Assembly: GCA_027486895.1 (NCBI GenBank)
Contig: JAIXOE010000053.1
Coordinates: 1 to 64,000 of the forward strand
DNA: 64,000 nucleotides
Source of the DNA: Sphingomonadales bacterium
Lineage (GTDB): Bacteria > Pseudomonadota > Alphaproteobacteria > Sphingomonadales > Sphingomonadaceae
Reading direction: 5' to 3'
Shown in pieces: positions 9,013 to 17,548 of the stretch (the first letter of the stretch is position 1; every line of letters begins with the position of its first letter). Both the position numbers and the translations under genes were made by a program. Under the pieces are notes generated by a model, which ran no database searches, was not told where the DNA came from, and saw nothing but the letters and a program-made list of their open reading frames with translations.

Positions 9013-10190
9013 GCGCACTTAAGGGGTTGCGTGTCGTTGAACTCGGCCAGCTACTTGCTGGCCCGTTCTGCGGACAATTGCTCGGTGATATGGGCGCAGA
9101 AGTTATCAAGGTCGAGCCGCCGGGCGCGGGCGACCCAATGCGCGTGTGGGGCCAGGGCGAAGAAAAGGTGCAATGGGAAGTCGTCGCACGAAACAAGAAA
9201 TCTGTTTCCGCCAATTTGCGGATTCCAGAAGGGCAGGCGCTTGTTCGTCAATTGATTGGCAAAGCCGATATCTTGATCGAGAATTTCAAGCCCGGCACGA
9301 TGGAGAAATGGGGCTTTTCTCCGGAAGCGCTTCTGGCGGAATATCCAGGCCTCATTATCGCACGCATGTCGGGCTACGGCCAGACTGGGCCATATTCAAA
9401 CCGCGCAGGCTTTGGCGGCATCGGTGAAGCGATGGGTGGCTGGCGCTATATTGTGGGTGAGCCTGATCGATCACCAAGCCGCATGGGCATTTCCATCGGC
9501 GACACCTTGACCGCAACATATGGTTGCATGGGAGTCCTCGCGGCATTGCATCATCGCAGCATGACTGGCCACGGCCAAGTTATCGATGCCGCGCTTTATG
9601 AAAGTGTATTGCAGGTCATGGAGGGGTTAGTCCCTGAATATGACCATGGCGGCTTCATCCGCGAGCGGTCCGGCTCCATTCTACCCGGCATCGCGCCATC
9701 AAATGTCTATATTTGCAAGGACGGCGAATATATGATCGGCGCGAACAAAGACTCGCTGTGGCAAAGATTGGCAGAAGCTATGGGCATGCCAGACCTTGGG
9801 ACGGACCCGCGGTACGCGACACATCTCGCGCGTGGCCATAACCAGCTTGAGCTGGATGAACTTATCAATGCTTGGACGGCCACGCTTACCGTTGACGAAG
9901 TCGACGCGTTGATGATTGCATATTCTATTCCAGCAGGGCGTGTGTATCGCGCTCCGGAAATGCTGGAAGACCCGCATTTTCAAGCACGTGAAGCGATTAT
10001 TGAGGTCGAAACTGAGCGGTATGGAAAGCTAAAAATGCAGGGTGCGTTTCCGAAGATGTCGGTCACACCCAGCAGCGTTCGTTCACCGGCACCGTCGATT
10101 GTCGGACAGCACAATTCCGAAATCTATGGCGGCTTGCTTGGTATGGAAACCGCCGAGTTGGACAGGCTGAAGGCGGCTGGCGCAATCTGA
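9009..10190 (+). CDS. Type III CoA-transferase (CaiB/BaiF family)
   Basis: 393-residue family III acyl-CoA transferase. The N-terminal LKGLRVVELGQLLAGPFCGQ and LLGDMGAEVIKVEPP are diagnostic. The catalytic aspartate region is expected near GQVIDAALYESVLQVMEGL. These enzymes move CoA between carboxylic acids in the cytoplasm through a mixed anhydride. I placed the start at GTG 9009, overlapping the HyuB stop (GTGA); the longer ATG form would run 66 bp into HyuB and adds residues unlike the family. In this operon it probably activates the acid product that the HMG-CoA-lyase-type enzyme later cleaves. Confidence 0.88.
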   Translation: MSALKGLRVVELGQLLAGPFCGQLLGDMGAEVIKVEPPGAGDPMRVWGQGEEKVQWEVVARNKKSVSANLRIPEGQALVRQLIGKADILIENFKPGTMEKWGFSPEALLAEYPGLIIARMSGYGQTGPYSNRAGFGGIGEAMGGWRYIVGEPDRSPSRMGISIGDTLTATYGCMGVLAALHHRSMTGHGQVIDAALYESVLQVMEGLVPEYDHGGFIRERSGSILPGIAPSNVYICKDGEYMIGANKDSLWQRLAEAMGMPDLGTDPRYATHLARGHNQLELDELINAWTATLTVDEVDALMIAYSIPAGRVYRAPEMLEDPHFQAREAIIEVETERYGKLKMQGAFPKMSVTPSSVRSPAPSIVGQHNSEIYGGLLGMETAELDRLKAAGAI

Positions 10191-10834
10191 TGACGCAACA
10201 GAATGACGATCTGACTGCGAATTATGTCGGCGCGTTCGACGGCCGTCTTTCTTTTGGTAAGCGCCCGGCACTTTTGATCGTCGATTTTGTAATGGCGTAT
10301 CTGGACCCGGCATCGCCTTTATATGCGCAGGTTGAGGATGCCTTGGCCAGCAACGAACGCCTGTTGGCGGCTGCGCGGGCGGCTGCGATTCCTGTCTTTT
10401 TTACGAATGTCGTGTATCAAGCAGATGGCGCAGACGGCGGCTTATTCTACAAGAAAATCCCTTCGCTTCGGGTGTTTCTGGAAGGATCGCCATTGGGAGC
10501 TTTCCCGCCGTCGCTTCAGCCAATGGAGGGCGAACGCGTCATTTCGAAACAGTTCGCGTCGGCATTTTTTGGCACGTCACTTGCCGAGACACTTTCCGGC
10601 GAAGATATAGATACTTTGCTCATAACGGGGCTGTCGACCTCCGGATGCGTGCGTGCAACGGCGCTCGACGCATTGCAGTCCGGCTTTGCGCCCTTCGTCG
10701 TCCGAGAGGCGTGCGGTGACCGGCACCCGGCACCACATGAAGCCAATCTATTCGACCTGCAGGCAAAATATGCAGAGGTTGTTTCGGAACAGGAGGCATG
10801 TGCGCTTATCCGCACAAGCGCAAAAGCGCGATAA
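10190..10834 (+). CDS. Isochorismatase-fold amidohydrolase (N-carbamoylsarcosine amidase-like)
   Basis: 214-residue cysteine hydrolase. The catalytic triad of the isochorismatase-like amidases is intact: Asp32 (LLIVDF), Lys120 (VISKQ) and Cys153 (STSGCVRATALDA), with the cis-peptide loop just before the cysteine. Families with this triad include N-carbamoylsarcosine amidase, nicotinamidase and ureidoacrylate hydrolase. The start overlaps the previous stop as TGATG. Next to HyuAB, the best precedent is the N-methylhydantoin route, where ring opening yields N-carbamoylsarcosine that this type of amidase hydrolyses. The CoA enzymes in the operon do not fit that route, so substrate assignment stays open. 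Confidence 0.85.
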   Translation: MTQQNDDLTANYVGAFDGRLSFGKRPALLIVDFVMAYLDPASPLYAQVEDALASNERLLAAARAAAIPVFFTNVVYQADGADGGLFYKKIPSLRVFLEGSPLGAFPPSLQPMEGERVISKQFASAFFGTSLAETLSGEDIDTLLITGLSTSGCVRATALDALQSGFAPFVVREACGDRHPAPHEANLFDLQAKYAEVVSEQEACALIRTSAKAR

Positions 10835-10928
10835 TCTAAGCATGATGTGTTAGGCACTTTGGGAACTACTGTATTGCCAACGAGGTGCAATTCCGACGTG
10901 TGAGGGATTCAATTTCGGCAAAAATATA

Positions 10929-11327
10929 TTAGATGATGCGCGCAAACCCAGCCACGCCACTAATGGCTGCAGGTACAGTGATTTTGTTGTCCGTGTCCAA
11001 GGCGTCAGTCAAAAGCTGTTGGACGTCGCCAGCTTCTCCTAAGATTACTTCCATCGTGCGGACGCAGAGGCTAATTTTTTCATCAGCCAAATCATACCAG
11101 ATTTGTTTGGACGCTCTGCGCGTTTCCACAAGGTCGTTTCGCCGCAGTTCTGCAAGCTGCTGACTGAGCGCAGGTTGACCGATGCCGGTTGCCGCGTCAA
11201 TCTGGCTCACGGTTAGCTCTCCGCGCAGGAGGCAGGACAAAATCATTAACCGCTGGGGCTGTGCATAGACTTTTAGTTTGTCGGCCGCCTTTATGGCTTG
11301 TTCACGGTTTTCATAAAGCGCGGTCAT
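10929..11327 (-). CDS. ArsR-family persulfide-sensing repressor (BigR/SqrR type)
   Basis: 132-residue winged-helix repressor. It carries cysteines at about positions 32 (MILSCLLRGE) and 88 (ISLCVRTMEV), the same places as the two sensor cysteines of BigR and SqrR, which form a di- or tetrasulfide bridge with reactive sulfur and leave DNA. The recognition helix lies in IGQPALSQQLAELRR. ATG 11327 is preferred over the track-level TTG 11354 because it overlaps the peroxiredoxin stop as ATGA. The pair is transcribed divergently from the persulfide dioxygenase operon, with a 7-3-7 inverted repeat between them, exactly the BigR arrangement. Confidence 0.87.
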   Translation of the reverse strand: MTALYENREQAIKAADKLKVYAQPQRLMILSCLLRGELTVSQIDAATGIGQPALSQQLAELRRNDLVETRRASKQIWYDLADEKISLCVRTMEVILGEAGDVQQLLTDALDTDNKITVPAAISGVAGFARII

Positions 11328-11956
11328 TTCGCGTCGGCCAAATGACAAAACCAATCGTCTTCCGCTCCGATTTCGGCGCTATTGATTATTGGTAATGCAA
11401 GCAACCGATCTCCCGGTTCCCATCCCTCCGGGGCAAGGGCAGCGCTGCCTTCAGTGGCTTGCAATGCATGAAGAAGGCGCAGCATTTCGCTAACCGAACG
11501 GCCGACGTTATGCGGGTAAGTGGTAATCGCCCGGATTATGCCTTCTGGGTCGATGAAATAGGTTGAGCGAACCGTGGCACTGTCAATAGCAGCATCATCA
11601 ATCATGCCATAGGCGCGACCAATCGCCATGGAGGGGTCTTCAATGATTGGGAAAGGAACATTTACCCCAAATTTGTGTTTAATCGCAGTCACCCAAGCAA
11701 TGTGCGAATAGACACTGTCCACTGACAGTCCGAGCAATGCACAACCAGCCGCGTCAAACTCTTCGGCCGACTTCGCAAGAGCAATGAATTCCGTCGTGCA
11801 TACAGGCGTAAAGTCCGCAGGGTGCGAAAACAAGATGAGCCATTGGCCACGATATTCCGACAGGCTCCGTTCCCCGAGCGTGGTTCGCGCGCGAAAGTTC
11901 GGCGCTGTTTCGCCGATCCTGATTGGCTCTGAGGCAACTGCTGGCGTGTCGTTCAT
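11324..11956 (-). CDS. 1-Cys peroxiredoxin (Prx6-like)
   Basis: 210-residue peroxiredoxin of the long, Prx6-type class. The peroxidatic cysteine is Cys53 in HPADFTPVCTTEF, and further cysteines are at about 71 and 204 (WFCHLADAK). The C-terminal extension (TEGSAALAPEGWEPGD) is typical of this subgroup. It reduces peroxides, and in this context perhaps persulfides or peroxide formed during sulfur oxidation, in the cytoplasm. It is the first gene of a two-gene minus-strand operon with the repressor; their stop and start overlap. Peroxiredoxin in a BigR operon is not the textbook layout, so a link between peroxide and sulfane-sulfur stress is inferred. Confidence 0.88.
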   Translation of the reverse strand: MNDTPAVASEPIRIGETAPNFRARTTLGERSLSEYRGQWLILFSHPADFTPVCTTEFIALAKSAEEFDAAGCALLGLSVDSVYSHIAWVTAIKHKFGVNVPFPIIEDPSMAIGRAYGMIDDAAIDSATVRSTYFIDPEGIIRAITTYPHNVGRSVSEMLRLLHALQATEGSAALAPEGWEPGDRLLALPIINSAEIGAEDDWFCHLADAK

Positions 11957-12021
11957 TTATTCATCCTGTTAATCTGTCGGCGCTGCCACGTGTCTCTTAT
12001 TGACGCAACATTGATAATTGA

Positions 12022-12038
12022 TTACATAGTTTATGTAA
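12022..12038. promoter_or_regulatory. Putative BigR-type operator, 7-3-7 inverted repeat
   Basis: TTACATA-GTT-TATGTAA is a perfect dyad in an AT-rich stretch between the divergent peroxiredoxin-repressor operon and the persulfide dioxygenase operon, 23 bp before the latter's ATG. BigR/SqrR sites are AT-rich palindromes of this size. One site could control both directions. Confidence 0.7.
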
Positions 12039-12061
12039 ATATGAATTTATAGGAGTTTTCC

Positions 12062-12979
12062 ATGCCCGACTCAGCGTTAGACAATGCCATCGCGCAGGTG
12101 AGCGGCGCCCAAAAGGGCGTTCCGATAATTCGTGCCTTTTTCGACAAACCGACTTTCACGGTCAGCTATGTGGTCCACGATCCCGAAACGAAGCAGGCTG
12201 CGATCATTGATAGCGTGCTTGACTTTGATCCTGCCTCAGGGAGAACCTCGTTCGCGTCGGCGGATGCAATTATCCAATATGTTGCGGAACAGGGGTTGGC
12301 CGTGGATTGGCTGCTCGAAACCCATGCGCATGCCGATCACCTTTCGGCAGCGCCGTATCTTCAGCAAAAACTGGGCGGCAAAATCGCGATTGGCGAGCAT
12401 ATCGTCACTGTCCAGAATGTGTTTGGCAAACTCTTTAACGCCGGCACCGACTTTAAGCGCGATGGTTCGGATTTTGACCGGCTTTTTGCTGACGGCGACC
12501 ATTTTCAAATCGGCAAGCTCGACGTGACCGTGCTTCATGTCCCGGGCCATACCCCAGCAGATATTGCTTACGTCATTGGCGACGCCGTATTCACCGGTGA
12601 TACGATGTTCATGCCCGATTACGGCACGGCGCGGGCTGATTTTCCAGGCGGCGATGCGCGGCAATTGTTTCAGTCATTGCGGCGGATATTGTCGCTGCCT
12701 GATACGACGCGACTGTTCATGTGCCATGATTATCTGCCAGCTGGCCGTACGGAATATGTGTGGGAAACGACCGTTGAGGCTGAGCGCAAGGGCAATGTCC
12801 ACGCGCATGACGGTGTAACCGAGGATGAATTTGTGGCCATGCGTGAAGCGCGCGATGCGACGCTCGATATGCCGCGCCTCATCTTGCCTTCGGTTCAGGT
12901 AAACATGCGCGCAGGGCATCTGCCGCCAGCAGATGATAATGGCGTGACATATCTCAAAATTCCGGTCAACGCGGTATGA
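12062..12979 (+). CDS. Metallo-beta-lactamase-fold persulfide dioxygenase (Blh/ETHE1-like)
   Basis: 305-residue MBL-fold protein. The motif THAHADHLS (His88, His90, Asp92, His93), the second metal histidine in HVPGHTPADIAYV, the aspartate in FTGDTMFMPDYGTARADFPG, and MCHDY supply a mononuclear iron centre as in ETHE1. Such enzymes oxidise glutathione persulfide to sulfite and glutathione. The C-terminal region after GRTEYVWETTVEAE is typical of the Blh branch encoded with BigR. AGGAG precedes the ATG at a usual distance. It begins a tightly packed operon, overlapping the next gene as ATGA. Confidence 0.9.
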   Translation: MPDSALDNAIAQVSGAQKGVPIIRAFFDKPTFTVSYVVHDPETKQAAIIDSVLDFDPASGRTSFASADAIIQYVAEQGLAVDWLLETHAHADHLSAAPYLQQKLGGKIAIGEHIVTVQNVFGKLFNAGTDFKRDGSDFDRLFADGDHFQIGKLDVTVLHVPGHTPADIAYVIGDAVFTGDTMFMPDYGTARADFPGGDARQLFQSLRRILSLPDTTRLFMCHDYLPAGRTEYVWETTVEAERKGNVHAHDGVTEDEFVAMREARDATLDMPRLILPSVQVNMRAGHLPPADDNGVTYLKIPVNAV

Positions 12980-13416
12980 TCCCGGCGTTCCCCAATGCCA
13001 TGCCGGTTGAAGGCTTTATCGGCGGCTTGCTGATCGGGCTGGCGGCCGCGATCATGCTGCTTGGCCTTGGCCGGATTGCCGGTGTGAGCGGACTTGCGGC
13101 GCGCGCTACCGGTATTGCCGACGCTGGCGCGCCAAGAAATGTTGCAACGGCGTTCGTCCTCGGCCTACCCGTTGGGGCATTCGTGATCGCACGTGCAATC
13201 GGCGAAGTTCAGGTCAGCTTCCCTGCCTCGATTTGGCCGCTGATCATCGGAGGCGCGCTGGTCGGTTATGGGACGCGCCTTGGTTCGGGTTGCACCAGCG
13301 GTCATGGCGTTTGCGGCCTGTCACGGCTTTCGCCGCGGTCGATGGTTGCAACGGCCATGTTCATGGCAAGCGGCTTTGCCACCGTTGGTCTGCTTCGCGT
13401 TGGAGGCTGGCTATGA
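12976..13416 (+). CDS. YeeE/YedE family membrane protein, half 1
   Basis: 146 residues with about four membrane helices. The conserved segment GTRLGSGCTSGHGVCGLSRLS is the YeeE/YedE (TsuA-type) core; its cysteines pass thiosulfate-like sulfur across the membrane in characterised homologues. This protein is about half the length of a full YeeE, and the next gene supplies the other half. The start overlaps the dioxygenase stop, and its own stop overlaps the start of the next gene (ATGA both times), which suggests a coupled, probably heterodimeric transporter of the inner membrane. Confidence 0.85.
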   Translation: MIPAFPNAMPVEGFIGGLLIGLAAAIMLLGLGRIAGVSGLAARATGIADAGAPRNVATAFVLGLPVGAFVIARAIGEVQVSFPASIWPLIIGGALVGYGTRLGSGCTSGHGVCGLSRLSPRSMVATAMFMASGFATVGLLRVGGWL

Positions 13417-13832
13417 CCCGGGCGCTCATCGCATTGGTCTCTGGTCTGTTGTTCGGTGCCGGGCTTGCGTATTCAGGCATGTCCGACCCTGCGCGGGTTC
13501 AAGCTTTTCTTGACCTTTTTGGCAATTGGGATCCGACGCTGGCATTTGTCATGGGCGGGGCTATCGTGCCGATGGCCTTTGCGTGGTTAATCAAATCTCG
13601 GCTGTCTTCGCCGCTTGCCGCGCCAGCATTTGATCTGCCGGGTACAACCAAACTCGATCGCCCACTCGCCATCGGCGCTATATTATTCGGCATGGGTTGG
13701 GGAATTGCTGGCCTGTGTCCGGGACCAGCACTTGCTGATCTCGCAATCGCGCCTGTGGCTGTGTTGCCATTTGTCGCTGCGATGTTCGCGGGCATGGCGG
13801 CGCATCGTTTCATTCCCGTTTCACCTAAATGA
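13413..13832 (+). CDS. YeeE/YedE family membrane protein, half 2 (DUF6691-like)
   Basis: 139 residues, about four membrane helices, starting LIALVSGLLFGAGLAYSGMS, with the conserved FGMGWGIAGLCPGPAL near residue 100 containing the single key cysteine. It is the usual partner of the preceding half-protein in BigR operons. ATG 13413 is chosen because it overlaps the previous stop (ATGA); a longer frame from 13233 lies inside the upstream gene. The likely role is uptake or export of a small sulfur compound; direction and substrate are not known from sequence. Confidence 0.83.
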   Translation: MTRALIALVSGLLFGAGLAYSGMSDPARVQAFLDLFGNWDPTLAFVMGGAIVPMAFAWLIKSRLSSPLAAPAFDLPGTTKLDRPLAIGAILFGMGWGIAGLCPGPALADLAIAPVAVLPFVAAMFAGMAAHRFIPVSPK

Positions 13833-13844
13833 GAGGATCATAAA

Positions 13845-14048
13845 ATGACAAAAAATATGGGAAATCTCGACCGTGCATTTCGCCTCATCATCGTTCTGGC
13901 AATCGTCATAGCTTATTTGATGGGGCAGTTTTCCGGAACACTAGCGATCGTTCTCGGTTTTGTAGCCGTTGTATTTCTGCTGACCAGTCTCGTCGGGACA
14001 TGCCCGGCCTATCTGCCTTTCGGCCTGTCGACGCGCAGCAAAAATTAA
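13845..14048 (+). CDS. DUF2892 small inner-membrane protein
   Basis: 67 residues: MGNLDRAFRLIIVLAIVIAY begins the first of two hydrophobic helices, followed by a GTCPAYLPFGLST tail with one cysteine. This matches DUF2892, a domain often found fused or adjacent to rhodanese and sulfur-transfer proteins (YgaP-type). GAGAGG precedes the ATG. Within this operon it is probably a membrane anchor or sulfur relay component; no catalytic motif is present. Confidence 0.8.
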   Translation: MTKNMGNLDRAFRLIIVLAIVIAYLMGQFSGTLAIVLGFVAVVFLLTSLVGTCPAYLPFGLSTRSKN

Positions 14049-14082
14049 GACCGACAACAGTCCGGCCAAGCAGGAGATCATC

Positions 14083-15663
14083 ATGCCATTCAAGAAAATT
14101 TCACCGGTATTTTCTGTTTCCGGTCAACTATCACTCGACGACGTTCGCGATGCAGCTGCGCAAGGTTTTAAGACCGTTATTTGTAACCGTCCCGACAATG
14201 AGGAGGCTGCACAGCTTTCATCCAGTGCCGTGCAGGAGCTGTCAGAAACGCTTGGCATGAAATTCGCCTATGTTCCAGTGTCCTCCTCCGGGGTCACCCC
14301 GGGCGATGGCGTCAAAATGCGCGCCGCGCTAGATACGATGCCTTCACCTGTGCTCGCGTATTGCCGATCAGGTGCGCGTTCGGGCAAAGTGTTCGAATTG
14401 GCACAACAGACATTTGACAAACCGTCGGATTCCAAAATCTATGATGTCGTGATTGTCGGTGGCGGAAGCGCCGGAATCGCAACGGCCGCAAGTTTGCTCA
14501 AACGCAATCGCAACCTTGATATCGCGGTTATCGAGCCTGCGGATGTACATTATTATCAGCCCGGCTGGACGATGGTTGGCGCAGGCGTGTTTTCCGCAGA
14601 GTTCACCCGCCGGTCCGAAAAATCCGTGATGCCGCGTGACGTCGAATGGATTAAAAAGGCGGCGACCGGCTTTGCCCCTGAACAGAATTCGGTATCGCTT
14701 GATGATGGCAGCGCGGTTTCGTACCGCGTGTTGGTTGCTTGCCCCGGTATCAAGCTTGACTGGGATGCAATCGAAGGTTTGACCAACACGCTGGGTAAAA
14801 ATGGCGTTACATCGAACTACAGTTACGACTTGGCGCCTTATACCAACCGCCTTGTCAAAGACATGAAGCGCGGTCGTGCGCTGTTCACACAACCGCCGAT
14901 GCCAATCAAATGTGCAGGCGCGCCACAAAAGTCGATGTATCTATCGTGCAGCAGCTGGGAACGCGCAGGTGTGCTTGGTGACATTGATGTTCAATTCCAC
15001 AACAGCGGCGCAGTGCTGTTCGGTGTCGCGGCTTATGTCCCTGCGCTCATGGAGTATATTGAACGCTACGATGCGCATCTGAATTTTGAATCGAAGCTCG
15101 TCGCCATCGACGGTCCCGCAAAAATTGCGACATTCGAACAGAAACGCGGTGACACCGTCACGCGGGTTCAAGAGCCATTCGACATGATCCATGTCGTCCC
15201 TCCTCAGGTCGCGCCTGACTTTGTGCGCAATAGCCCGCTCGCCGCCGTCAGTGGCTTTATCGAGGTGAATGAAGCCACATTACAGCATGTGCGGTATCCC
15301 AACATATTTGCACTGGGCGACGCCTGCTCGGCATCAAACGCGAAAACCATGGCGGCGGCACGCAAACAGGCCCCCGTTGTCGCGGTCAATGTTCTGGCTG
15401 CTCTCGAAGGCAAGCCACCAGTCGCCGATTATGACGGCTATGGCAGTTGCCCGTTGACAGTCGAGCGCGGCAAGATTGTACTCGCCGAGTTCGGCTATGG
15501 CGGCAAGTTGCTGCCGAGCTTTCCGAATTGGTTGATCGACGGCACCCGGCCTTCAAGGCTTTCGTGGTTGCTGAAAGACACCATCCTTCCGCCGATTTAC
15601 TGGTACGGCATGCTCAAAGGGCATGAGTGGATGGTCAAGCCGCACAAAATCGGGGCGGCATAA
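14083..15663 (+). CDS. DUF442 sulfurtransferase-sulfide:quinone oxidoreductase fusion
   Basis: 526-residue fusion. Residues 1-110 are a DUF442 (TIGR01244-type) phosphatase-fold domain with the loop YCRSGARSGK, whose Cys94 would carry sulfane sulfur. From residue 120 follows a flavoprotein with FAD-binding VVIVGGGSAGIATAA, Cys220 (VACPGIKL), KCAGAPQK and a late LGDACSASNAKTMAAARKQA, typical of type II sulfide:quinone oxidoreductase. The enzyme oxidises sulfide at the inner membrane, passes electrons to quinone and the sulfur to a thiol acceptor. Elsewhere DUF442 is often fused to the dioxygenase; here it is joined to SQR, so one polypeptide may make and hand on persulfide. Confidence 0.88.
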   Translation: MPFKKISPVFSVSGQLSLDDVRDAAAQGFKTVICNRPDNEEAAQLSSSAVQELSETLGMKFAYVPVSSSGVTPGDGVKMRAALDTMPSPVLAYCRSGARSGKVFELAQQTFDKPSDSKIYDVVIVGGGSAGIATAASLLKRNRNLDIAVIEPADVHYYQPGWTMVGAGVFSAEFTRRSEKSVMPRDVEWIKKAATGFAPEQNSVSLDDGSAVSYRVLVACPGIKLDWDAIEGLTNTLGKNGVTSNYSYDLAPYTNRLVKDMKRGRALFTQPPMPIKCAGAPQKSMYLSCSSWERAGVLGDIDVQFHNSGAVLFGVAAYVPALMEYIERYDAHLNFESKLVAIDGPAKIATFEQKRGDTVTRVQEPFDMIHVVPPQVAPDFVRNSPLAAVSGFIEVNEATLQHVRYPNIFALGDACSASNAKTMAAARKQAPVVAVNVLAALEGKPPVADYDGYGSCPLTVERGKIVLAEFGYGGKLLPSFPNWLIDGTRPSRLSWLLKDTILPPIYWYGMLKGHEWMVKPHKIGAA

Positions 15664-15667
15664 CCCG

Positions 15668-17437
15668 ATGAAATTGGCGCGCTATTTGCCGATACTGGAA
15701 TGGGGACGCGGCTATGGCGGCGTCACGCTAACCAATGACTTGGTCGCCGCCGCGATCGTCACCATCATGCTCATTCCGCAGAGTCTGGCTTATGCTATGC
15801 TCGCCGGACTGCCACCTGAGATTGGACTATACGCTTCGATCCTGCCGATTATCGCCTACGCGCTGTTCGGCACGAGCCGCGCACTCGCGGTTGGCCCGGT
15901 GGCGGTTATTTCGCTGATGACCTTGACGGCGGCGAGTGCGGTTGCAGCTCCGGGCAGTCCGGATTTTATTGCTGCAACGCTTATCCTCGCCCTTCTGTCG
16001 GGGTTGATCCTGATCATCATGGGTGTGTTGCGACTTGGCTTTTTGGCCAACCTACTATCGCACCCCGTGGTGTCGGGCTTTATCACAGCAAGCGGCATCA
16101 TCATCGCCACCAGCCAATTGAAGTCAGTGCTCGGCATTAAAGCGTCTGGCGAGGCGATGCCTGAACTCGTCACGACGTTGATCGAAAATGCCAAGGACAC
16201 TAACCCATATACCCTCGCGATTGGGGTGATTGCGACTGGTTTCCTGTTCTGGGTGAGGAAGGGAATAAAACCCTTGCTCATACGTTTCGGACTTGCGGCT
16301 CGGCCCGCTGATCTTGTCGCGAAAGCCGGACCTATCGCAGCGGTCGCGCTTTCCATTCTCGCGGTCATTGCCTTTGACCTCGAAGCCAAGGGCGTGAAAG
16401 TTGTCGGTAGTATTCCGCAAAGCCTGCCGCCTTTTACCGTGCCGTTATTCGATGCTGAGCTATGGCGGCGTCTAGCAATTCCTGCCTTGCTGCTCAGCAT
16501 CATTGGATTTGTGGAATCTGTCTCGGTCGCGCAGACGCTCGCGGCGAAAAAACGTCAACGCATCGTTCCCGATCAGGAATTGATCGGTCTCGGCGCCGCC
16601 AATGTCGCGGCGGCTTTTTCCGGCGGTTATCCCGTGACGGGCGGATTTGCGCGTTCGGTGGTTAACTTCGATGCAGGCGCGGAGACTCCGGCCGCGGGCG
16701 CATTCACTGCGCTTGGCATATTGCTGGCGGCACTGTTTCTGACGCCTTTGCTTGCTTCGCTGCCAATTGCGACATTGGCAGGTACAATCATTGTCGCCGT
16801 GCTCAGCCTTGTCGATTTCAAGACCCCGCGCGCGATTTGGCGTTATTCGAAACCTGATTTCGCTGCCATGGCTGCTACAATCGCCGTCACCCTGCTAGTT
16901 GGGGTAGAACCCGGCGTGATTGCGGGCGTCGGCCTTAGCCTTGCCTTGTTCCTGTGGCGGTCGTCACGCCCACATGCGGCGATTGTCGGGCGCGTCCCCG
17001 AGACCGAGCATTTCCGCAATATAAAACGCCACAAGGTATTCACTGACAGGCGGATACTTACGATCCGTATCGATGAGAGCCTTACCTATCTCAACGCCCG
17101 CTGGCTCGAAGAATTTGTGCTGGAACAGGTCGCGGAACAATCCGAGTTGCGCCACCTTATCCTGATGTGTTCGGCCATCAACGCTGTTGACGCCTCCGCG
17201 CTCGAAAGCATCGAAGCGATCAACCACCGTCTGGCTGACAGCGGCGTGAAATTGCATCTCTCCGAAGTGAAAGGCCCGGTCATGGACGCGCTCGAAAAGT
17301 CTCATCTGCTCAGGGACCTGACCGGCAAAGTCTGGTTGTCGCAGAATGAAGCGTTCCAGTCACTTATTCGCACATCCGATGAAGAAGACGATGCCCCGAT
17401 TGCCCTCGATAATATGGCTGCGCGAGGCTTGATTTGA
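15668..17437 (+). CDS. SulP-family sulfate/anion transporter with STAS domain
   Basis: 589-residue inner-membrane transporter. Its N-terminal membrane domain begins LPILEWGRGYGG, with the SulP signature region IPQSLAYAMLAGLPPEIGLYAS at about residues 35-55, and about 12-14 helices. The C-terminal cytoplasmic STAS domain covers about residues 455-565 (ILTIRIDESLTYLNARWLEE... INAVDASALESIEAI). ATG 15668 lies 5 bp after the SQR stop; the longer frame overlaps SQR. As the last gene of the sulfur operon it may export sulfite or sulfate produced by persulfide oxidation, though SulP proteins often import sulfate or bicarbonate. Confidence 0.88.
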   Translation: MKLARYLPILEWGRGYGGVTLTNDLVAAAIVTIMLIPQSLAYAMLAGLPPEIGLYASILPIIAYALFGTSRALAVGPVAVISLMTLTAASAVAAPGSPDFIAATLILALLSGLILIIMGVLRLGFLANLLSHPVVSGFITASGIIIATSQLKSVLGIKASGEAMPELVTTLIENAKDTNPYTLAIGVIATGFLFWVRKGIKPLLIRFGLAARPADLVAKAGPIAAVALSILAVIAFDLEAKGVKVVGSIPQSLPPFTVPLFDAELWRRLAIPALLLSIIGFVESVSVAQTLAAKKRQRIVPDQELIGLGAANVAAAFSGGYPVTGGFARSVVNFDAGAETPAAGAFTALGILLAALFLTPLLASLPIATLAGTIIVAVLSLVDFKTPRAIWRYSKPDFAAMAATIAVTLLVGVEPGVIAGVGLSLALFLWRSSRPHAAIVGRVPETEHFRNIKRHKVFTDRRILTIRIDESLTYLNARWLEEFVLEQVAEQSELRHLILMCSAINAVDASALESIEAINHRLADSGVKLHLSEVKGPVMDALEKSHLLRDLTGKVWLSQNEAFQSLIRTSDEEDDAPIALDNMAARGLI

Positions 17438-17548
17438 TGCAGAAGCAGTCAAGTGGTGCTCAGATGCAACCGCAAACGTCCGTTATGCGATTGCCAATAA
17501 GCCAACGCCAGCACAATAATATTTCCAACGCATCTACAGAGAACGGCC

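Noticed and set aside
12011-12025. Possible FNR/FixK box near TTGATAATTGATTA
   Set aside because: The second half does not read ATCAA in the required phase, and the adjacent perfect 7-3-7 dyad explains the site better.
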